Below are positions 1 through 8,204 of a DNA stretch of 18,485 nt, piece after piece. Below the pieces are notes generated by a model. It saw nothing but the letters and a program-made list of their open reading frames with translations, ran no database searches and was not told the origin of the DNA. Position 1 is the first letter of the stretch. Every line of letters begins with the position of its first letter. The stretch is taken from the NCBI GenBank assembly GCA_030039005.1, contig JASHQT010000416.1, positions 1 to 18,485 on the forward strand, read 5' to 3'. The DNA comes from Bryobacteraceae bacterium (lineage in GTDB: Bacteria > Acidobacteriota > Terriglobia > Bryobacterales > Bryobacteraceae). The position numbers and the translations under genes are program-made.

Positions 1-2975
1 ATGCACATGATGGCGCCCATCAGCGAAGGGACGCTGAGCGTGGTGCCGGTAACGAAGAGCATCCAGAGAATTCCGGCCATCGCGCCGGGCAGGGCAGTGA
101 GGATGATGAAGGGATCCATCCAGGATTGGAAATTCACCGTCATGATCAGGTAGACCAGGACGACGGCGAAGATCATTCCCAGGCCGAGGCGGTAAAAGGA
201 GCTCTGCATGGTGGCCACTTGGCCGCGCAGCGCGAAGGTGGTGCCGCGCGGAAGACCGGGCGTTTCCTGGCGCATGATTTTGCGCACTTCAGCGCCGACG
301 CCGCCCAAATCGCGCCTGTCGACGTTGGCGTAGACGTCGAAGACGGGCAGCACATTGTAGTGATTGATGATCACGGGGACGTAGTCGCGCTGAACGGTGA
401 CGAGGTTGGAAAGAAGCTGTGTGTTACCCGACATCGCGCCGGGATTGCCGTAGGCGAGCGAAGAACCGTTGGGCGATGCGGCGACGAAAGAGTTGGTGGC
501 GCCGGCGGCGCCCGACATTGAAGTGGAAGTGACGCCGCTCTCGGTGTCGGTAGCGACGGAGATAGGGGTGCGCAGCAGTGCGTCGAGCGAATCGACGCGA
601 TACTGCGGGGTCTGGACGCCGATGTTATACTGCACGCCGTTCTGCCAGTTGAGCCAGAAATTGGGCGCGAAGGTGGAGCTGCCACTGAGCGAGATCAGCA
701 TGCTGTTGGTGACGTCGCGCTGCGTGAGGCCCAGTTCCGAAGCTTTTACGCGATCGACGTTCAAGTTGATCTCGGGTTGCGCCGCCACCTGGTGGACGTG
801 GACGTCGGCGGCGCCGGGAATACCGGCGATCTTCTTCGCCAGCGCTTGCGCGATTTTGTAATTGGCGGAGGCGTTGTTGCCGACGACTTGCAGATCGATG
901 GGCGCGGGCAAACCGAAATTGACGATTTGGCTGGTGATGTCGGCGGGCTGGAAGAAGAAATCCATGTCGGGGAAGTCGTCACGCAGTTTTTTGCGCAGTA
1001 GCTCTTCGTAGCCGTGCGTGGGCGCGTGGTGATCCTTGCTGAGCGAAATCAGGATTTCACCATCGGCCGAGGAAATGGTGGGGATGTCGCCCTGCGCGAT
1101 GGCCGGCCAACTATTGGGGATGCCGATGTTGTCAATCAGCATTTCGAGCTCATTGGCGGGAATTACCGAGCGGATTTCGCGCTCGAGCGCGGCGAAGCGC
1201 AGCTCCGTCTCTTCGATGCGCATGCCGGCGGGGCCGCGGGCATGCAGGCGCATCTGGCCGGCATCGACGGCGGGGAAGAAATCTTCGCCGATCAGCGCGA
1301 TCAATCCGAAAGAGGCTACGGAGACGCCCATGAATGCGACGAGCACGCGCGCCGGATGAGCGAGCGACCAATCGAGCAGGCCGATATAGTGATAACGAAG
1401 CTTTTCGAATAGCGCATTAAACAAGTGGTGCGCGGCCCAGATGGGGCCTCTGCGCCGGGCCGATCCGCCGTGCGCTTCCTCGCGATAAACATCCAGTTCG
1501 GATTCGAGCAGGAACGCCATCATGGTGGGGACGAGCGTGCGGGAGAGCAGATAAGACGCGAGCATCGCGAACACGACGGCCATGGCGAGGGGTGTAAACA
1601 AGAAGCGCGCGGTCCCCGTGAGCAGGATCACGGGGACGAAAACGATGCAGATGGAGATGGTGGCGACGAAAGTGGGGACGGCGATCTGCGATGCGCCATC
1701 GAGCACCGCACGGACCAACGGCTTGCGCATGCCGATGTTGCGATGCGTGTTCTCGATTTCGACCGTGGCGTCGTCGACCAAAATGCCGACGGCGAGCGCG
1801 AGGCCGCCGAGCGTCATCACGTTGATGGTTTCGCCGAGCAGGTTCAGGATGCAGAGTGAGGTGAAGATCGAAAGCGGAATCGAAATGCAGACGATGAGCG
1901 TGCTGCGCCAGCTTCCGAGGAACAGCAGAATCATCAGGCCGGTAAGGCCGGCGGCGATCAAGGCTTCACGGATTACGCCGTTGATGGAGGCGCGTACGAA
2001 GACAGATTGATCGGCCAACGCAGTGACTTTGAGCTCAGGAGTCACGTTGGCCAAAATGCGCGGCAGCGCGGCCTTCACGGCGTTGACGATGGAGAGCGTG
2101 GAGGCTTTTCCGTTGCGCGTGACGGTCATCAGGACGCCGCGCGCTCCATTGGTGCGTACGATGTTGGTCTGCACCGAATAACCGTCGTGCACCTGCGCGA
2201 CGTCCTTGATGTAGACGGTGGCGCCGTTGACGGTTTTGATGGGCAGGTTGTTCAGATCATCCAGGCGGACGGGGCTGCTGTTCACGCGGACCTGATATTC
2301 GGTTTTCGCGATCTTGGCGGTGCCGGTGGGAAGCACCAGGTTCTGGAGATTAAGCGCGTTTGAAACATCGCTGGGCGAAAGCTGCTTAGCGTAGAGCTCG
2401 TCGAGGTTCAAGTCCACCATCACGCTGCGCTGCTTGCCGCCGAAGGGGTACGAAACGGAAGCGCCCTGCACGGTGGCGAGCGGGGTGCGGATGAAGTTGT
2501 TGCCGATGTCGAAGATTTCCTGCTCGCGCAGCGTTTTGCTGGAAAGGCCGAGTTGGAGGATGGGCACGCTGGACGCGTCGTACTTGAGCACGTTGGCGGG
2601 GAACATGCCGGTGGGCATGCCGCGCAGCGCGGTTTCCATGCTTGCGGTGACCTGCGCCACGGCCATGTCGATTTTGACGTTGGGGTGAAAGTACACGCGC
2701 TGGACGGCGTAGCCGTTATAGGACTGCGATTCGATGTGCTCGATGTCGTTGACGTTGGAGGTGAGGTTGCGCTCGAAATTGGTGGAGACGCGCTTTTCCA
2801 TCTCCTCCGGGCCGAGGCCGGGATAAAACCAGAGCACGCTAACGATGGGGATGTCGATATAAGGGAAAATGTCGACCGGCATAGTGACGATGGCGGCGCC
2901 ACCGAGGATGGCGATCAGGACCGCCATGACGACAAAGGTATAAGGGCGGCCAAGAGCCAGCCGGACAATCCACAT
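1..2975 (-). CDS. RND-family multidrug efflux permease, AcrB-like (3' end cut by window edge)
   Basis: Inner-membrane proton-driven efflux pump that would work with a periplasmic adaptor and a TolC-like channel; neither partner gene is in view. The frame is open from an ATG at 2975 to the window edge (about 991 codons). A first membrane helix follows MWIVRLALGRP, then MPVDIFPYIDIPIVSV, typical of RND pumps. The TM4 motif GGLALAVGILVDDATVEIEN carries the paired proton-relay Asp (about D401/D402, like D407/D408 of AcrB). The read ends around TM9-10, before the region of AcrB Lys940, so roughly 50-100 residues are missing. An in-frame stop lies two codons upstream of the ATG, which fixes the start, though no strong Shine-Dalgarno is visible. 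A TATACT at 3051-3056 (minus strand) could be a -10 box but has no good -35. Residues about 807-850 are an unusual Ser/Gly/Asn-rich insert. Substrate unknown; AcrB-type rather than metal CusA-type is a judgement by eye. Confidence 0.93.
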   Translation of the reverse strand, partial: MWIVRLALGRPYTFVVMAVLIAILGGAAIVTMPVDIFPYIDIPIVSVLWFYPGLGPEEMEKRVSTNFERNLTSNVNDIEHIESQSYNGYAVQRVYFHPNVKIDMAVAQVTASMETALRGMPTGMFPANVLKYDASSVPILQLGLSSKTLREQEIFDIGNNFIRTPLATVQGASVSYPFGGKQRSVMVDLNLDELYAKQLSPSDVSNALNLQNLVLPTGTAKIAKTEYQVRVNSSPVRLDDLNNLPIKTVNGATVYIKDVAQVHDGYSVQTNIVRTNGARGVLMTVTRNGKASTLSIVNAVKAALPRILANVTPELKVTALADQSVFVRASINGVIREALIAAGLTGLMILLFLGSWRSTLIVCISIPLSIFTSLCILNLLGETINVMTLGGLALAVGILVDDATVEIENTHRNIGMRKPLVRAVLDGASQIAVPTFVATISICIVFVPVILLTGTARFLFTPLAMAVVFAMLASYLLSRTLVPTMMAFLLESELDVYREEAHGGSARRRGPIWAAHHLFNALFEKLRYHYIGLLDWSLAHPARVLVAFMGVSVASFGLIALIGEDFFPAVDAGQMRLHARGPAGMRIEETELRFAALEREIRSVIPANELEMLIDNIGIPNSWPAIAQGDIPTISSADGEILISLSKDHHAPTHGYEELLRKKLRDDFPDMDFFFQPADITSQIVNFGLPAPIDLQVVGNNASANYKIAQALAKKIAGIPGAADVHVHQVAAQPEINLNVDRVKASELGLTQRDVTNSMLISLSGSSTFAPNFWLNWQNGVQYNIGVQTPQYRVDSLDALLRTPISVATDTESGVTSTSMSGAAGATNSFVAASPNGSSLAYGNPGAMSGNTQLLSNLVTVQRDYVPVIINHYNVLPVFDVYANVDRRDLGGVGAEVRKIMRQETPGLPRGTTFALRGQVATMQSSFYRLGLGMIFAVVLVYLIMTVNFQSWMDPFIILTALPGAMAGILWMLFVTGTTLSVPSLMGAIMC

Positions 2976-3236
2976 AGGCTAATGCGCCGGAGACACGTTT
3001 TCGAAAGGCGTTGAACCCCCGAGGTCCCGCGCTGAAGCTCCGGTATCGACAGTATACATCGGGGCGGTGCACGAGACGCGATGCGGGGCCTGAAGCGGGC
3101 TATTGCGCCAGAAGCACGCAGGATTGACATCCTGGAGCGCTGATCGATAGAGACGCGGATCTTCGGGACTTTCATGCGGGGGTGCTGCCGTTGGTCTCTG
3201 CTGCGTTTATAGGCAGAAACCCCAGTGCTGCTTTTC

Positions 3237-3842
3237 GATGAGTAAGGGGGTGGCACCCTCAGGACCTTTCGGAGTTATAAGCAGATATTCGAGTCCCTGG
3301 TGGCGATGCACCGCGGACGCATTTTCAATACGGCCGGGGATGCCATCCTGGCCGAGTTCGGCAGGCGGTGGAAGCAGTGCGCTGCGCGACCGACATCCAG
3401 GCTGCGCTGCGCACGCGCAACGATCAGCTGCCGGTCTTCCGTCAGGTGAGATTCCGAATCGGGATCAACCTGGGTGAGGTCATGATCCATGACCAGGACC
3501 TTCTGGGAGACGGTGTGAACGTGGCGGCGCGGTTGCAGACGGCGGCGGAGCCCGGCGGAATTTGTATTTCCGGAAGTGTGCACGACCAGATCCGGAATAA
3601 ACTGTCGCTGTCATTCAAGTCCCTCGGCGAAATCACGTTCAAGAACATACAGAAGCCGGTCAAAACGTTCTCCATTACTGAATCCGAAGGCCATGGCGCT
3701 CTTCCGTCCTCCCAACCGCGCGGCGATAACAGCAGTTCGGCGAAATGCGCTCCGGGCGACAGACTCGTATGCTATGAGATCGTCGCGCCGCCCGGCGCGG
3801 GCGGGATCCCGCCGGTTCCCGCCGCCTTTCTCTTCGCTGAGC
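3237..3842 (+). pseudogene. Broken class III adenylate/guanylate cyclase fused to a collapsed Ser/Thr kinase start
   Basis: The sequence reads as the middle and end of a class III nucleotide cyclase: RGRIFNTAGDAILAEFG (second metal-binding Asp region) in one frame to about 3362, then VRCATDIQAAL, RFRIGINLGEV, DGVNVAARLQ, EPGGICISGSVHDQI and ITFKNIQKPVKTF in the next frame to about 3690. The join at 3361-3365 looks like a 1-nt deletion (a Ser codon before AVEAVRCA is short by one base). A TAA at 3243-3245 falls just upstream in the cyclase frame, and the N-terminal part with the first metal Asp is absent. After the cyclase comes a linker and a kinase start (YEIVAPPGAGGI) that jumps directly to PVPAAFLFAE, i.e. 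the stretch with the end of the glycine loop and the VAIK lysine is deleted relative to the intact copy at 10165-10340. Truncation, stop, frameshift and internal deletion together support a pseudogene. The still-open frame could make a 200-residue fragment, but it runs antisense into the next gene. Confidence 0.8.
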
Positions 3843-4259
3843 TCACTTCTCCTCAAATCGGTCCAGATAGATGGTTTCGCGGCGTTCCCTCTGCGACGGC
3901 GTTAGCGGCGGGGTGCGAAATTCCAGGCCGGCGCCTGAGCCCGACCAGAGTTTCGCCAGCGCGCAACCTTCCTCGCCGCCACATTGGAAAATGAGCCGGG
4001 GCCGGGCATCCTTGGACTCTGTGATGGGGGCCTTAGCTTGGATGAGCACACTCTTGCCGGTGTCTTCGTTCTGCAATTTCAAGTTCACCGAGTTTCCCGA
4101 CTGGAGCACCCTGTACTGGCCTGCGGGAAGGTCCGATCCCGATGCTCGGAACGCGAAGGGAATCTTCGCGACCGTCCCGTTGTCTTGACCATAAACGACG
4201 CTGGTGATCAGCGTCAGCATCACGGCGATAAACATACCTTTTAGCCTTTTCGGTTTCAT
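3843..4259 (-). CDS. Small secreted protein with KIPFAFRA core, function unknown
   Basis: 138 residues. The N-terminus MKPKRLKGMFIAVMLTLITS ending VVYG|QD looks like a cleavable signal peptide (cut near residue 24), so the product should be exported. The mature part starts with AKIPFAFRASGSDLPAGQYR and later has RLIFQCGGEEGCALAKLW with a Cys pair. Small proteins of this pattern (IPFAF, LPAGxYxV, Cys pair) recur in Acidobacteria to my knowledge, without an assigned role. The start is the ATG at 4259, preceded by GGAGG five bases upstream; the frame extends four codons further to a TTG that would bury that site. The Shine-Dalgarno is part of repeat R1, which also begins copies R2 and R3. Its 3' end abuts the broken cyclase-kinase. 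A relic of a paralogue lies at about 8205-8367, next to R3, suggesting that this gene type belongs to the duplicated signalling module. Confidence 0.8.
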   Translation of the reverse strand: MKPKRLKGMFIAVMLTLITSVVYGQDNGTVAKIPFAFRASGSDLPAGQYRVLQSGNSVNLKLQNEDTGKSVLIQAKAPITESKDARPRLIFQCGGEEGCALAKLWSGSGAGLEFRTPPLTPSQRERRETIYLDRFEEK

Positions 4260-4263
4260 ATCT

Positions 4264-4326
4264 GCCTCCAATTAGGTAGGCGCAAAACTCGACACGCGCG
4301 GATCATGCAAAAGCTACGGTGGTTTT
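4264..4326. repeat. Repeat R1, diverged copy of the module promoter/leader repeat
   Basis: Starts GCCTCCAATTA and aligns without gaps to the first 63 nt of R2 (5103) and R3 (8368) with about nine mismatches by eye. Similarity ends after a GTTTT run, so this copy lacks the TATAAT box and the sigma-gene start found in R2 and R3. Its left end provides the Shine-Dalgarno of the minus-strand gene ending at 3843. Confidence 0.8.
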
Positions 4327-4382
4327 GCTCTCGGAAAAGTGTGCAGTCGAGAACTGGAAGGAGGTTCGAGGTAACGTCAGCA

Positions 4383-4452
4383 ATGGCAGAACCTGTGGCA
4401 ATCATCGTGAGAGCGACAACGCGCACGACGACTCGGCCACAGGATCTGCCAT
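4383..4452. repeat. Inverted repeat, 17-bp arms with one mismatch, 36-nt loop
   Basis: Arms ATGGCAGAACCTGTGGC (4383-4399) and GCCACAGGATCTGCCAT (4436-4452) are complementary except at one position. The element sits alone in the 4260-4548 gap between two minus-strand genes. There is no T-tract, so it does not look like a classical intrinsic terminator for either strand, and no target-site duplication is evident. It could be a hairpin in the transcript from the 4549-5073 gene towards 3843, or a remnant of a small mobile repeat. The rest of the gap, apart from R1, shows nothing recognisable. Confidence 0.6.
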
Positions 4453-4548
4453 CAACAGAAGCGCAAAGTTATTGAATTAACTTCCTGAAGAAAGAACATC
4501 GTTTCGCGTTCCGCCTTGCAAAAGCATGGGCAAGCGTCTGGGCGCAAC

Positions 4549-5073
4549 TTATTGGCCCGCGCAACTCACGTTATCGTTCCAGTCAAAATACGGACCTTTC
4601 GGATTGGTGCGCCAAGCCCACACGTGAAGCTCAAAGAACGGCGGGATGTTGTAACGGTTGGGGCTATCTACGTATATAAGAGTCTGACCATCCAGCACGG
4701 GCGAACTGGAGTTGGTCTTGAACCAGGTGGCTGCGTCCACGATGAATTCGACGCCCACCAGATTCAATTGGCCGTTCGACGGCTCGTAAATCAGGGCCTG
4801 GGGCTTGGTCGGATCGAGGGTTCCGTTGAGCAGGTTGGGATTGACGTAATGGATACCCATAGCGCCGTGATCCGTGCCGCTAACGCAGCCGAGGAAAGGG
4901 CCGTATCCGGCCGCGGTGGCGTTATTGACGTCGAGGTACTGCTGGGTCGCAGTTTGAACCGTCTGAACCAGCTTGCTTTGGTAGTATTCGGCCGGGGTTT
5001 GAGCCCATGCGACGGACGAAAGTACCACGATGGCAGGCGCCACATACGAAGCGACAAATGCTAGCTTTTTCAT
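4549..5073 (-). CDS. Secreted protein of unknown function with C-terminal ELHVWAW...DWN...SC motif
   Basis: 174 residues. MKKLAFVASYVAPAIVVLSS followed by VAWA|QT is a good signal peptide (cut near residue 24). The mature protein contains GTDHGAMGIHYVNPNLLNGT, PQALIYEPSNGQLNLVGVEF and PPFFELHVWAW, then a short tail DWNDNVSC. I recognise this as the pattern of a widespread family of short exported proteins of unknown role; no enzyme motif is visible. Two Cys (in FLGCVSG and near the C-terminus) could form a disulfide. The ATG at 5073 is chosen because AGGAG lies seven bases upstream and because the signal peptide starts there. The frame continues far upstream, but that extension runs through R2 and into the divergent module and has no signal-like start. 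A TTG at 5094 is a weaker alternative. The divergent neighbour is the propeller-bearing kinase; a functional link is plausible but only inferred from position. Confidence 0.82.
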   Translation of the reverse strand: MKKLAFVASYVAPAIVVLSSVAWAQTPAEYYQSKLVQTVQTATQQYLDVNNATAAGYGPFLGCVSGTDHGAMGIHYVNPNLLNGTLDPTKPQALIYEPSNGQLNLVGVEFIVDAATWFKTNSSSPVLDGQTLIYVDSPNRYNIPPFFELHVWAWRTNPKGPYFDWNDNVSCAGQ

Positions 5074-5102
5074 ATTTGAATCTCCTTTTTTCAACCTTGA
5101 CT

Positions 5103-5215
5103 GCCTCCAATTAAATAGGCGCAAAACGCGACACCAGCGGATCATGCCAAAGCTAGCGTAGTTTTTCAGTCCCGGCGTAGCGGTATAATTTGGCCCATAG
5201 ACAATGGAGAGAGTG
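5103..5215 (+). repeat. Repeat R2: promoter region and sigma-gene start of module 1
   Basis: 113 nt that match R3 (8368-8480) without gaps and with three mismatches by eye; the first 63 nt also match R1. It contains the TATAAT box and ends inside the first codons of the sigma-factor reading frame. On the minus strand its left end carries GGAGGCAG just upstream of the gene 4549-5073, so both directions may use the element. Confidence 0.92.
5184..5189 (+). promoter_or_regulatory. Probable -10 box (TATAAT) of module 1
   Basis: Perfect sigma-70-type TATAAT, conserved at the same place in R3. The expected -35 zone (about 5160-5167, AGTTTTT) matches TTGACA poorly, so the promoter may need an activator or another sigma factor. 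A start 6-7 nt downstream would leave only about 8 nt before the ATG at 5204. Confidence 0.55.
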
Positions 5216-5299
5216 GCACTGGCGACGGCCCACACTTGCCCGTACCGGGAACTGACTGGCGGAACTACCGATGCACCCGGAGCGATGGAAACAAGTTGA
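5204..5299 (+). pseudogene. In-frame remnant of the ECF-like sigma gene, now a 31-codon leader overlapping the kinase gene
   Basis: The first four codons (MERV) and the last 25 or so (from about ATAHT through [18 protein letters not shown]) match the two ends of the intact sigma gene at 8469-9086. The middle is missing. From the two alignment offsets (3265 on the left, 3787 on the right) the deletion is 522 bp, exactly 174 codons, so the frame is kept from ATG to TGA. None of the sigma-2 core or the sigma-4 helix-turn-helix remains, so it cannot act as a sigma factor. The stop overlaps the kinase ATG by 29 nt, as in the intact pair. The short frame may therefore survive as a coupling leader for the kinase; that role is inference. 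Confidence 0.8.
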
Positions 5300-5572
5300 C
5301 CACGTGTTGCAATCGGTCCGGGAACGCGCGCCCGAAGAGCGCGAAGCGTTTCTGCATCAGGCCTGCGCCGGTGACCAGGCACTGGAGCGCGAGGTCCGAT
5401 CTTTGCTGGCCTTAGACTCGCGAGCAGAAAATTTCTTGGCGCGTCCGGCAATGGAAGTGGCTGCACGTGCCTTCGCGGACCGGCAAGAAACGATCGACCT
5501 CCCGATCGGCCGGGTCATCTCCCATTACCGCATCGTCGAAAAGCTCGGCGGCGGCGGAATGGGAGTGGTCTA
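5224..5572 (+). repeat. Duplicated block A: sigma-gene tail plus first 100 kinase codons (copy 1)
   Basis: Aligns to 9011-9359 at a constant offset of 3787 with high identity, from GACGGCCC in the sigma-gene tail to GGAGTGGTCTA in the glycine loop. Identity drops abruptly after codon 101 of both kinases. Confidence 0.85.
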
Positions 5573-8075
5573 TCGCGCGCGCGATTCCCGGCTGAACCGC
5601 GATGTGGCAATCAAGGTGTCCGGCGCGCGCTTCAACGATCGTTTCACTCGCGAGGCCCGCGCGATTGCCGCGTTGAATCACACCAACATCTGCCATCTCT
5701 ACGACGTCGGGCCCGACTATCTGGTCATGGAGTACGTCGAGGGGCAGGACCTACGCGGTCCCATGAGGCTCGCCGACGCACTTCCGGTTATCCACCAGTT
5801 GATCGACGGCATCGAGGCCGCTCATGAAAAGAGCATCGTGCATCGTGACCTAAAACCGGCAAACATCAAGATCACGCGGGAGGGCGTCCTCAAAATCCTT
5901 GACTTCGGGCTGGCGAAGGCTATGGAATCTCCGCCGACCAGCGACGGCGAACCCGAAAACTCGCCGACTGCGACCATCCTTAGCACCCAAGCTGGAACCA
6001 TCCTCGGGACTTCGGCCTATATGTCGCCCGAGCAAGCCAGGGGAGAAACGGCGGACAGGCGCTCCGACATCTGGTCCTTTGGAGTGATCGTCTATGAACT
6101 TCTGACGGGCAAGCGCCTGTTCCAAGGCGAATCCACTTTGGAGATTCTGGGCAGCGTGTTGAACAAGGAACCGGATGTTTCCACCGCACCGGTGCGGGTG
6201 CACAAGCTGCTGCGCTGGTCTTTGGAAAAAGATCGCAAGCTGAGGCTGGCCTCGATCAGCGACGCTCGCAAGATCCTGTCGGAAGAGCTTACACCCGCGC
6301 CGCCCGCAACTCAGAGAATCGCAAAGATCCAACTCGTTTGGGCGCTCGCTCTGCTCGCCCTGGCCGCGGCGCTGGCATTCGCGATATGGAGGCGAGTTGA
6401 GGCTCCATCGAATCCCTCTGTTCGCCTTACCATCCCGCTGCCACCTGGCCAGGAGATCACCTCCGCTCCCGCGATTTCCCCCGATGGCCGGACCGTCGCT
6501 TACGCGGCCAAGCAAGGAACCGACGAACCGTTGCTCTATCTGCGCAATCTGGACTCGTTTGAGGCTCGTCCAGTGGTGGCTTCCATGGGCGCGCAGGAGC
6601 CCTTCTTTTCGCCCAACGGGAAATGGGTCGCGTTTTTCGCGCAGGGTCAGCTTCAAAAGGTCGAGGTCGCCGGCGGCGCGCCGATTCACCTCGCGGAAGC
6701 AAGTTACCCCTTCGGCGGCACGTGGAGCGAGGACAACACAATCATCTACGCCGGCGCGTTCAACTCGGGAATTTTGCGAATCCCCGCCAGCGGCGGAACG
6801 CCCGAATCTCTCACCAAGCCCGATGGCGCGGCCAAGGGGGACGCGCATCTCTTTCCGCAAGCCCTTCCGGGTGGGCGAAGCGTCTATTTCAGCATCTCCG
6901 GACAGTCCAAGAGCGGCGTGGTGCTGCCGCTCGATTCCGCGCAAGGAGAGAGGGCCGCTTGGCAACAGGTGGTGCGTCAAACAGGACGTTTGAACGGAAT
7001 CTTCCAGCCTCTGGCTGGCTCGCGGGGCCTCCTCTTGCTTGGCGATTACTCGGGCGGCATTCGCGCGGCCCCCTTCGATGCAGCGCACCCCACCCCCATC
7101 AACGCGGGCATAGCCGTTCTATCCAATGTCTACTACGGCGTCGAATCCGAATCGCGGCCCTGGTTGGCCGTTTCCCGCAACGGCACCGCGGTCTACGCAC
7201 CGGGAAACCCCGGCAAGAGGTCGCTGGTCTGGGTCGACAGGGAGGGAAAGGTTGAGCCGGCCGTCAAGGACCAGGATCTATATCGAGATCTGGCCCTGTC
7301 GCCGGATGGAACGAAGGCAGTGGTGCGGCTGGGCGTTGATCTTTGGATTGAGGACTTGCAGCGTGGAACCCGCAATCGCCTCACGCCGCCAAATGCCCTC
7401 CATTCGCAACCTCTCTGGAGCCGGGACGGCGCCACCATTTTCTACGGATCGGATCGCAGCGGAGATTGGGATATCTACGCACAGCCCGCCGACGGATCGC
7501 GCCCGGAGGAATCGCTTTTCAAGCAGCCCTACGACCAGTTCCCGCAGTCAATCTTGGCGGATGGAACTCTGCTTTATTCAGAGCTCAATCCACGAACGGG
7601 AACAGAACTGTGGATCCGATCGCCGGATGGAAAGAGGTCGGCATTACGCGTTACCCCTTTCACAGAGGACTCAGGTATGTTCTCACCCGGACCTGCTGGA
7701 GCGCCGCGCCGGGTTGCTTATATCTCCGACGAATCGGGACGAAACGAGGTCTACGTGCAGTCCTACCCTAGCGGGGCCAATCGCATCATAGTCTCCAGCG
7801 GTGGCGGGGCTTCTCCCCACTGGTCACCGGATGGGAAGGAACTGTTCTACGTTTCTGAAGCGGCCCTCATGGCCGTGCCGATCCGGCCGGACGGATCGGC
7901 CGGGGTTCCCCATAAGCTCTTCGATCAGTCGAATCTGCTTCTAGCCGATCCGCCTTTCCGGACCTTCGATGTGTCCCCCGACGGCAAGAGGTTCCTGACG
8001 ATTCGGCGCGATCCAGGCTCGGTCCCAAACCAACTCAATGTGATTCTGAATTGGTCCGGCGAAGTCGCCCCCTAG
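5271..8075 (+). CDS. Membrane Ser/Thr protein kinase with PD40/TolB-like beta-propeller
   Basis: 934 residues. Residues 1-75 are the acidobacterial kinase leader ([20 protein letters not shown]...). The kinase domain spans about 85-345: glycine loop [10 protein letters not shown] (92-101), VAIK Lys115, alpha-C Glu128, HRDLKPAN (191-198, catalytic Asp193), DFG (211-213) and SAYMSPEQARGE. All catalytic residues are present, so it should be active (PknB/Hanks type). One hydrophobic helix at about 355-373 should anchor it, placing the C-terminal half outside the cytoplasm. That half has repeated PD40 signatures: ISPDGRTVAY, FSPNGKWVAF, LSPDGTKAVV, WSRDGATIFY, WSPDGKELFY and VSPDGKRFLT, i.e. a propeller likely to bind ligand or protein. 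Start ATG 5271 overlaps the sigma remnant by 29 nt, so translation is probably coupled. The N-terminal 100 residues are almost identical to those of the kinase at 9058; after the glycine loop the two differ. Targets unknown. Confidence 0.93.
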   Translation: MHPERWKQVDHVLQSVRERAPEEREAFLHQACAGDQALEREVRSLLALDSRAENFLARPAMEVAARAFADRQETIDLPIGRVISHYRIVEKLGGGGMGVVYRARDSRLNRDVAIKVSGARFNDRFTREARAIAALNHTNICHLYDVGPDYLVMEYVEGQDLRGPMRLADALPVIHQLIDGIEAAHEKSIVHRDLKPANIKITREGVLKILDFGLAKAMESPPTSDGEPENSPTATILSTQAGTILGTSAYMSPEQARGETADRRSDIWSFGVIVYELLTGKRLFQGESTLEILGSVLNKEPDVSTAPVRVHKLLRWSLEKDRKLRLASISDARKILSEELTPAPPATQRIAKIQLVWALALLALAAALAFAIWRRVEAPSNPSVRLTIPLPPGQEITSAPAISPDGRTVAYAAKQGTDEPLLYLRNLDSFEARPVVASMGAQEPFFSPNGKWVAFFAQGQLQKVEVAGGAPIHLAEASYPFGGTWSEDNTIIYAGAFNSGILRIPASGGTPESLTKPDGAAKGDAHLFPQALPGGRSVYFSISGQSKSGVVLPLDSAQGERAAWQQVVRQTGRLNGIFQPLAGSRGLLLLGDYSGGIRAAPFDAAHPTPINAGIAVLSNVYYGVESESRPWLAVSRNGTAVYAPGNPGKRSLVWVDREGKVEPAVKDQDLYRDLALSPDGTKAVVRLGVDLWIEDLQRGTRNRLTPPNALHSQPLWSRDGATIFYGSDRSGDWDIYAQPADGSRPEESLFKQPYDQFPQSILADGTLLYSELNPRTGTELWIRSPDGKRSALRVTPFTEDSGMFSPGPAGAPRRVAYISDESGRNEVYVQSYPSGANRIIVSSGGGASPHWSPDGKELFYVSEAALMAVPIRPDGSAGVPHKLFDQSNLLLADPPFRTFDVSPDGKRFLTIRRDPGSVPNQLNVILNWSGEVAP

Positions 8076-8204
8076 TCGCAAGTGGCGGGAAACGCGCCTG
8101 CTCGCTGATTTGATGAAGCGGACAATACGCCGGCGCCGTGCGCATAGCGAACGGTGCGCGGCGTTCGTCACCCTTCGATTCGCGCTCGCCTCGTCGATCC
8201 CCGC

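Noticed and set aside
126..3014. Several long plus-strand open frames across the left end
   Set aside because: They are antisense to a continuous RND reading frame with clear family motifs; high GC keeps the other frames open.
3246..3257. Small GGGTG-G-CACCC palindrome upstream of the cyclase relic
   Set aside because: It lies within the degraded cyclase reading frame and is short enough to be chance in GC-rich DNA.
3843..3994. C-terminal tail of the cyclase open frame running past 3842
   Set aside because: It is simply the antisense of the secreted-protein gene and has no similarity to a kinase.
5074..5466. N-terminal extension of the 4549-5073 protein to 305 residues
   Set aside because: It would read through R2 and antisense to the kinase start, and would place a clear signal peptide in mid-protein; the ATG at 5073 has a good ribosome site.
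5850..7088. 412-codon minus-strand open frame under the propeller kinase
   Set aside because: It lies wholly antisense to HRD, DFG and PD40 motifs of a well-supported gene, and its product has no recognisable features.
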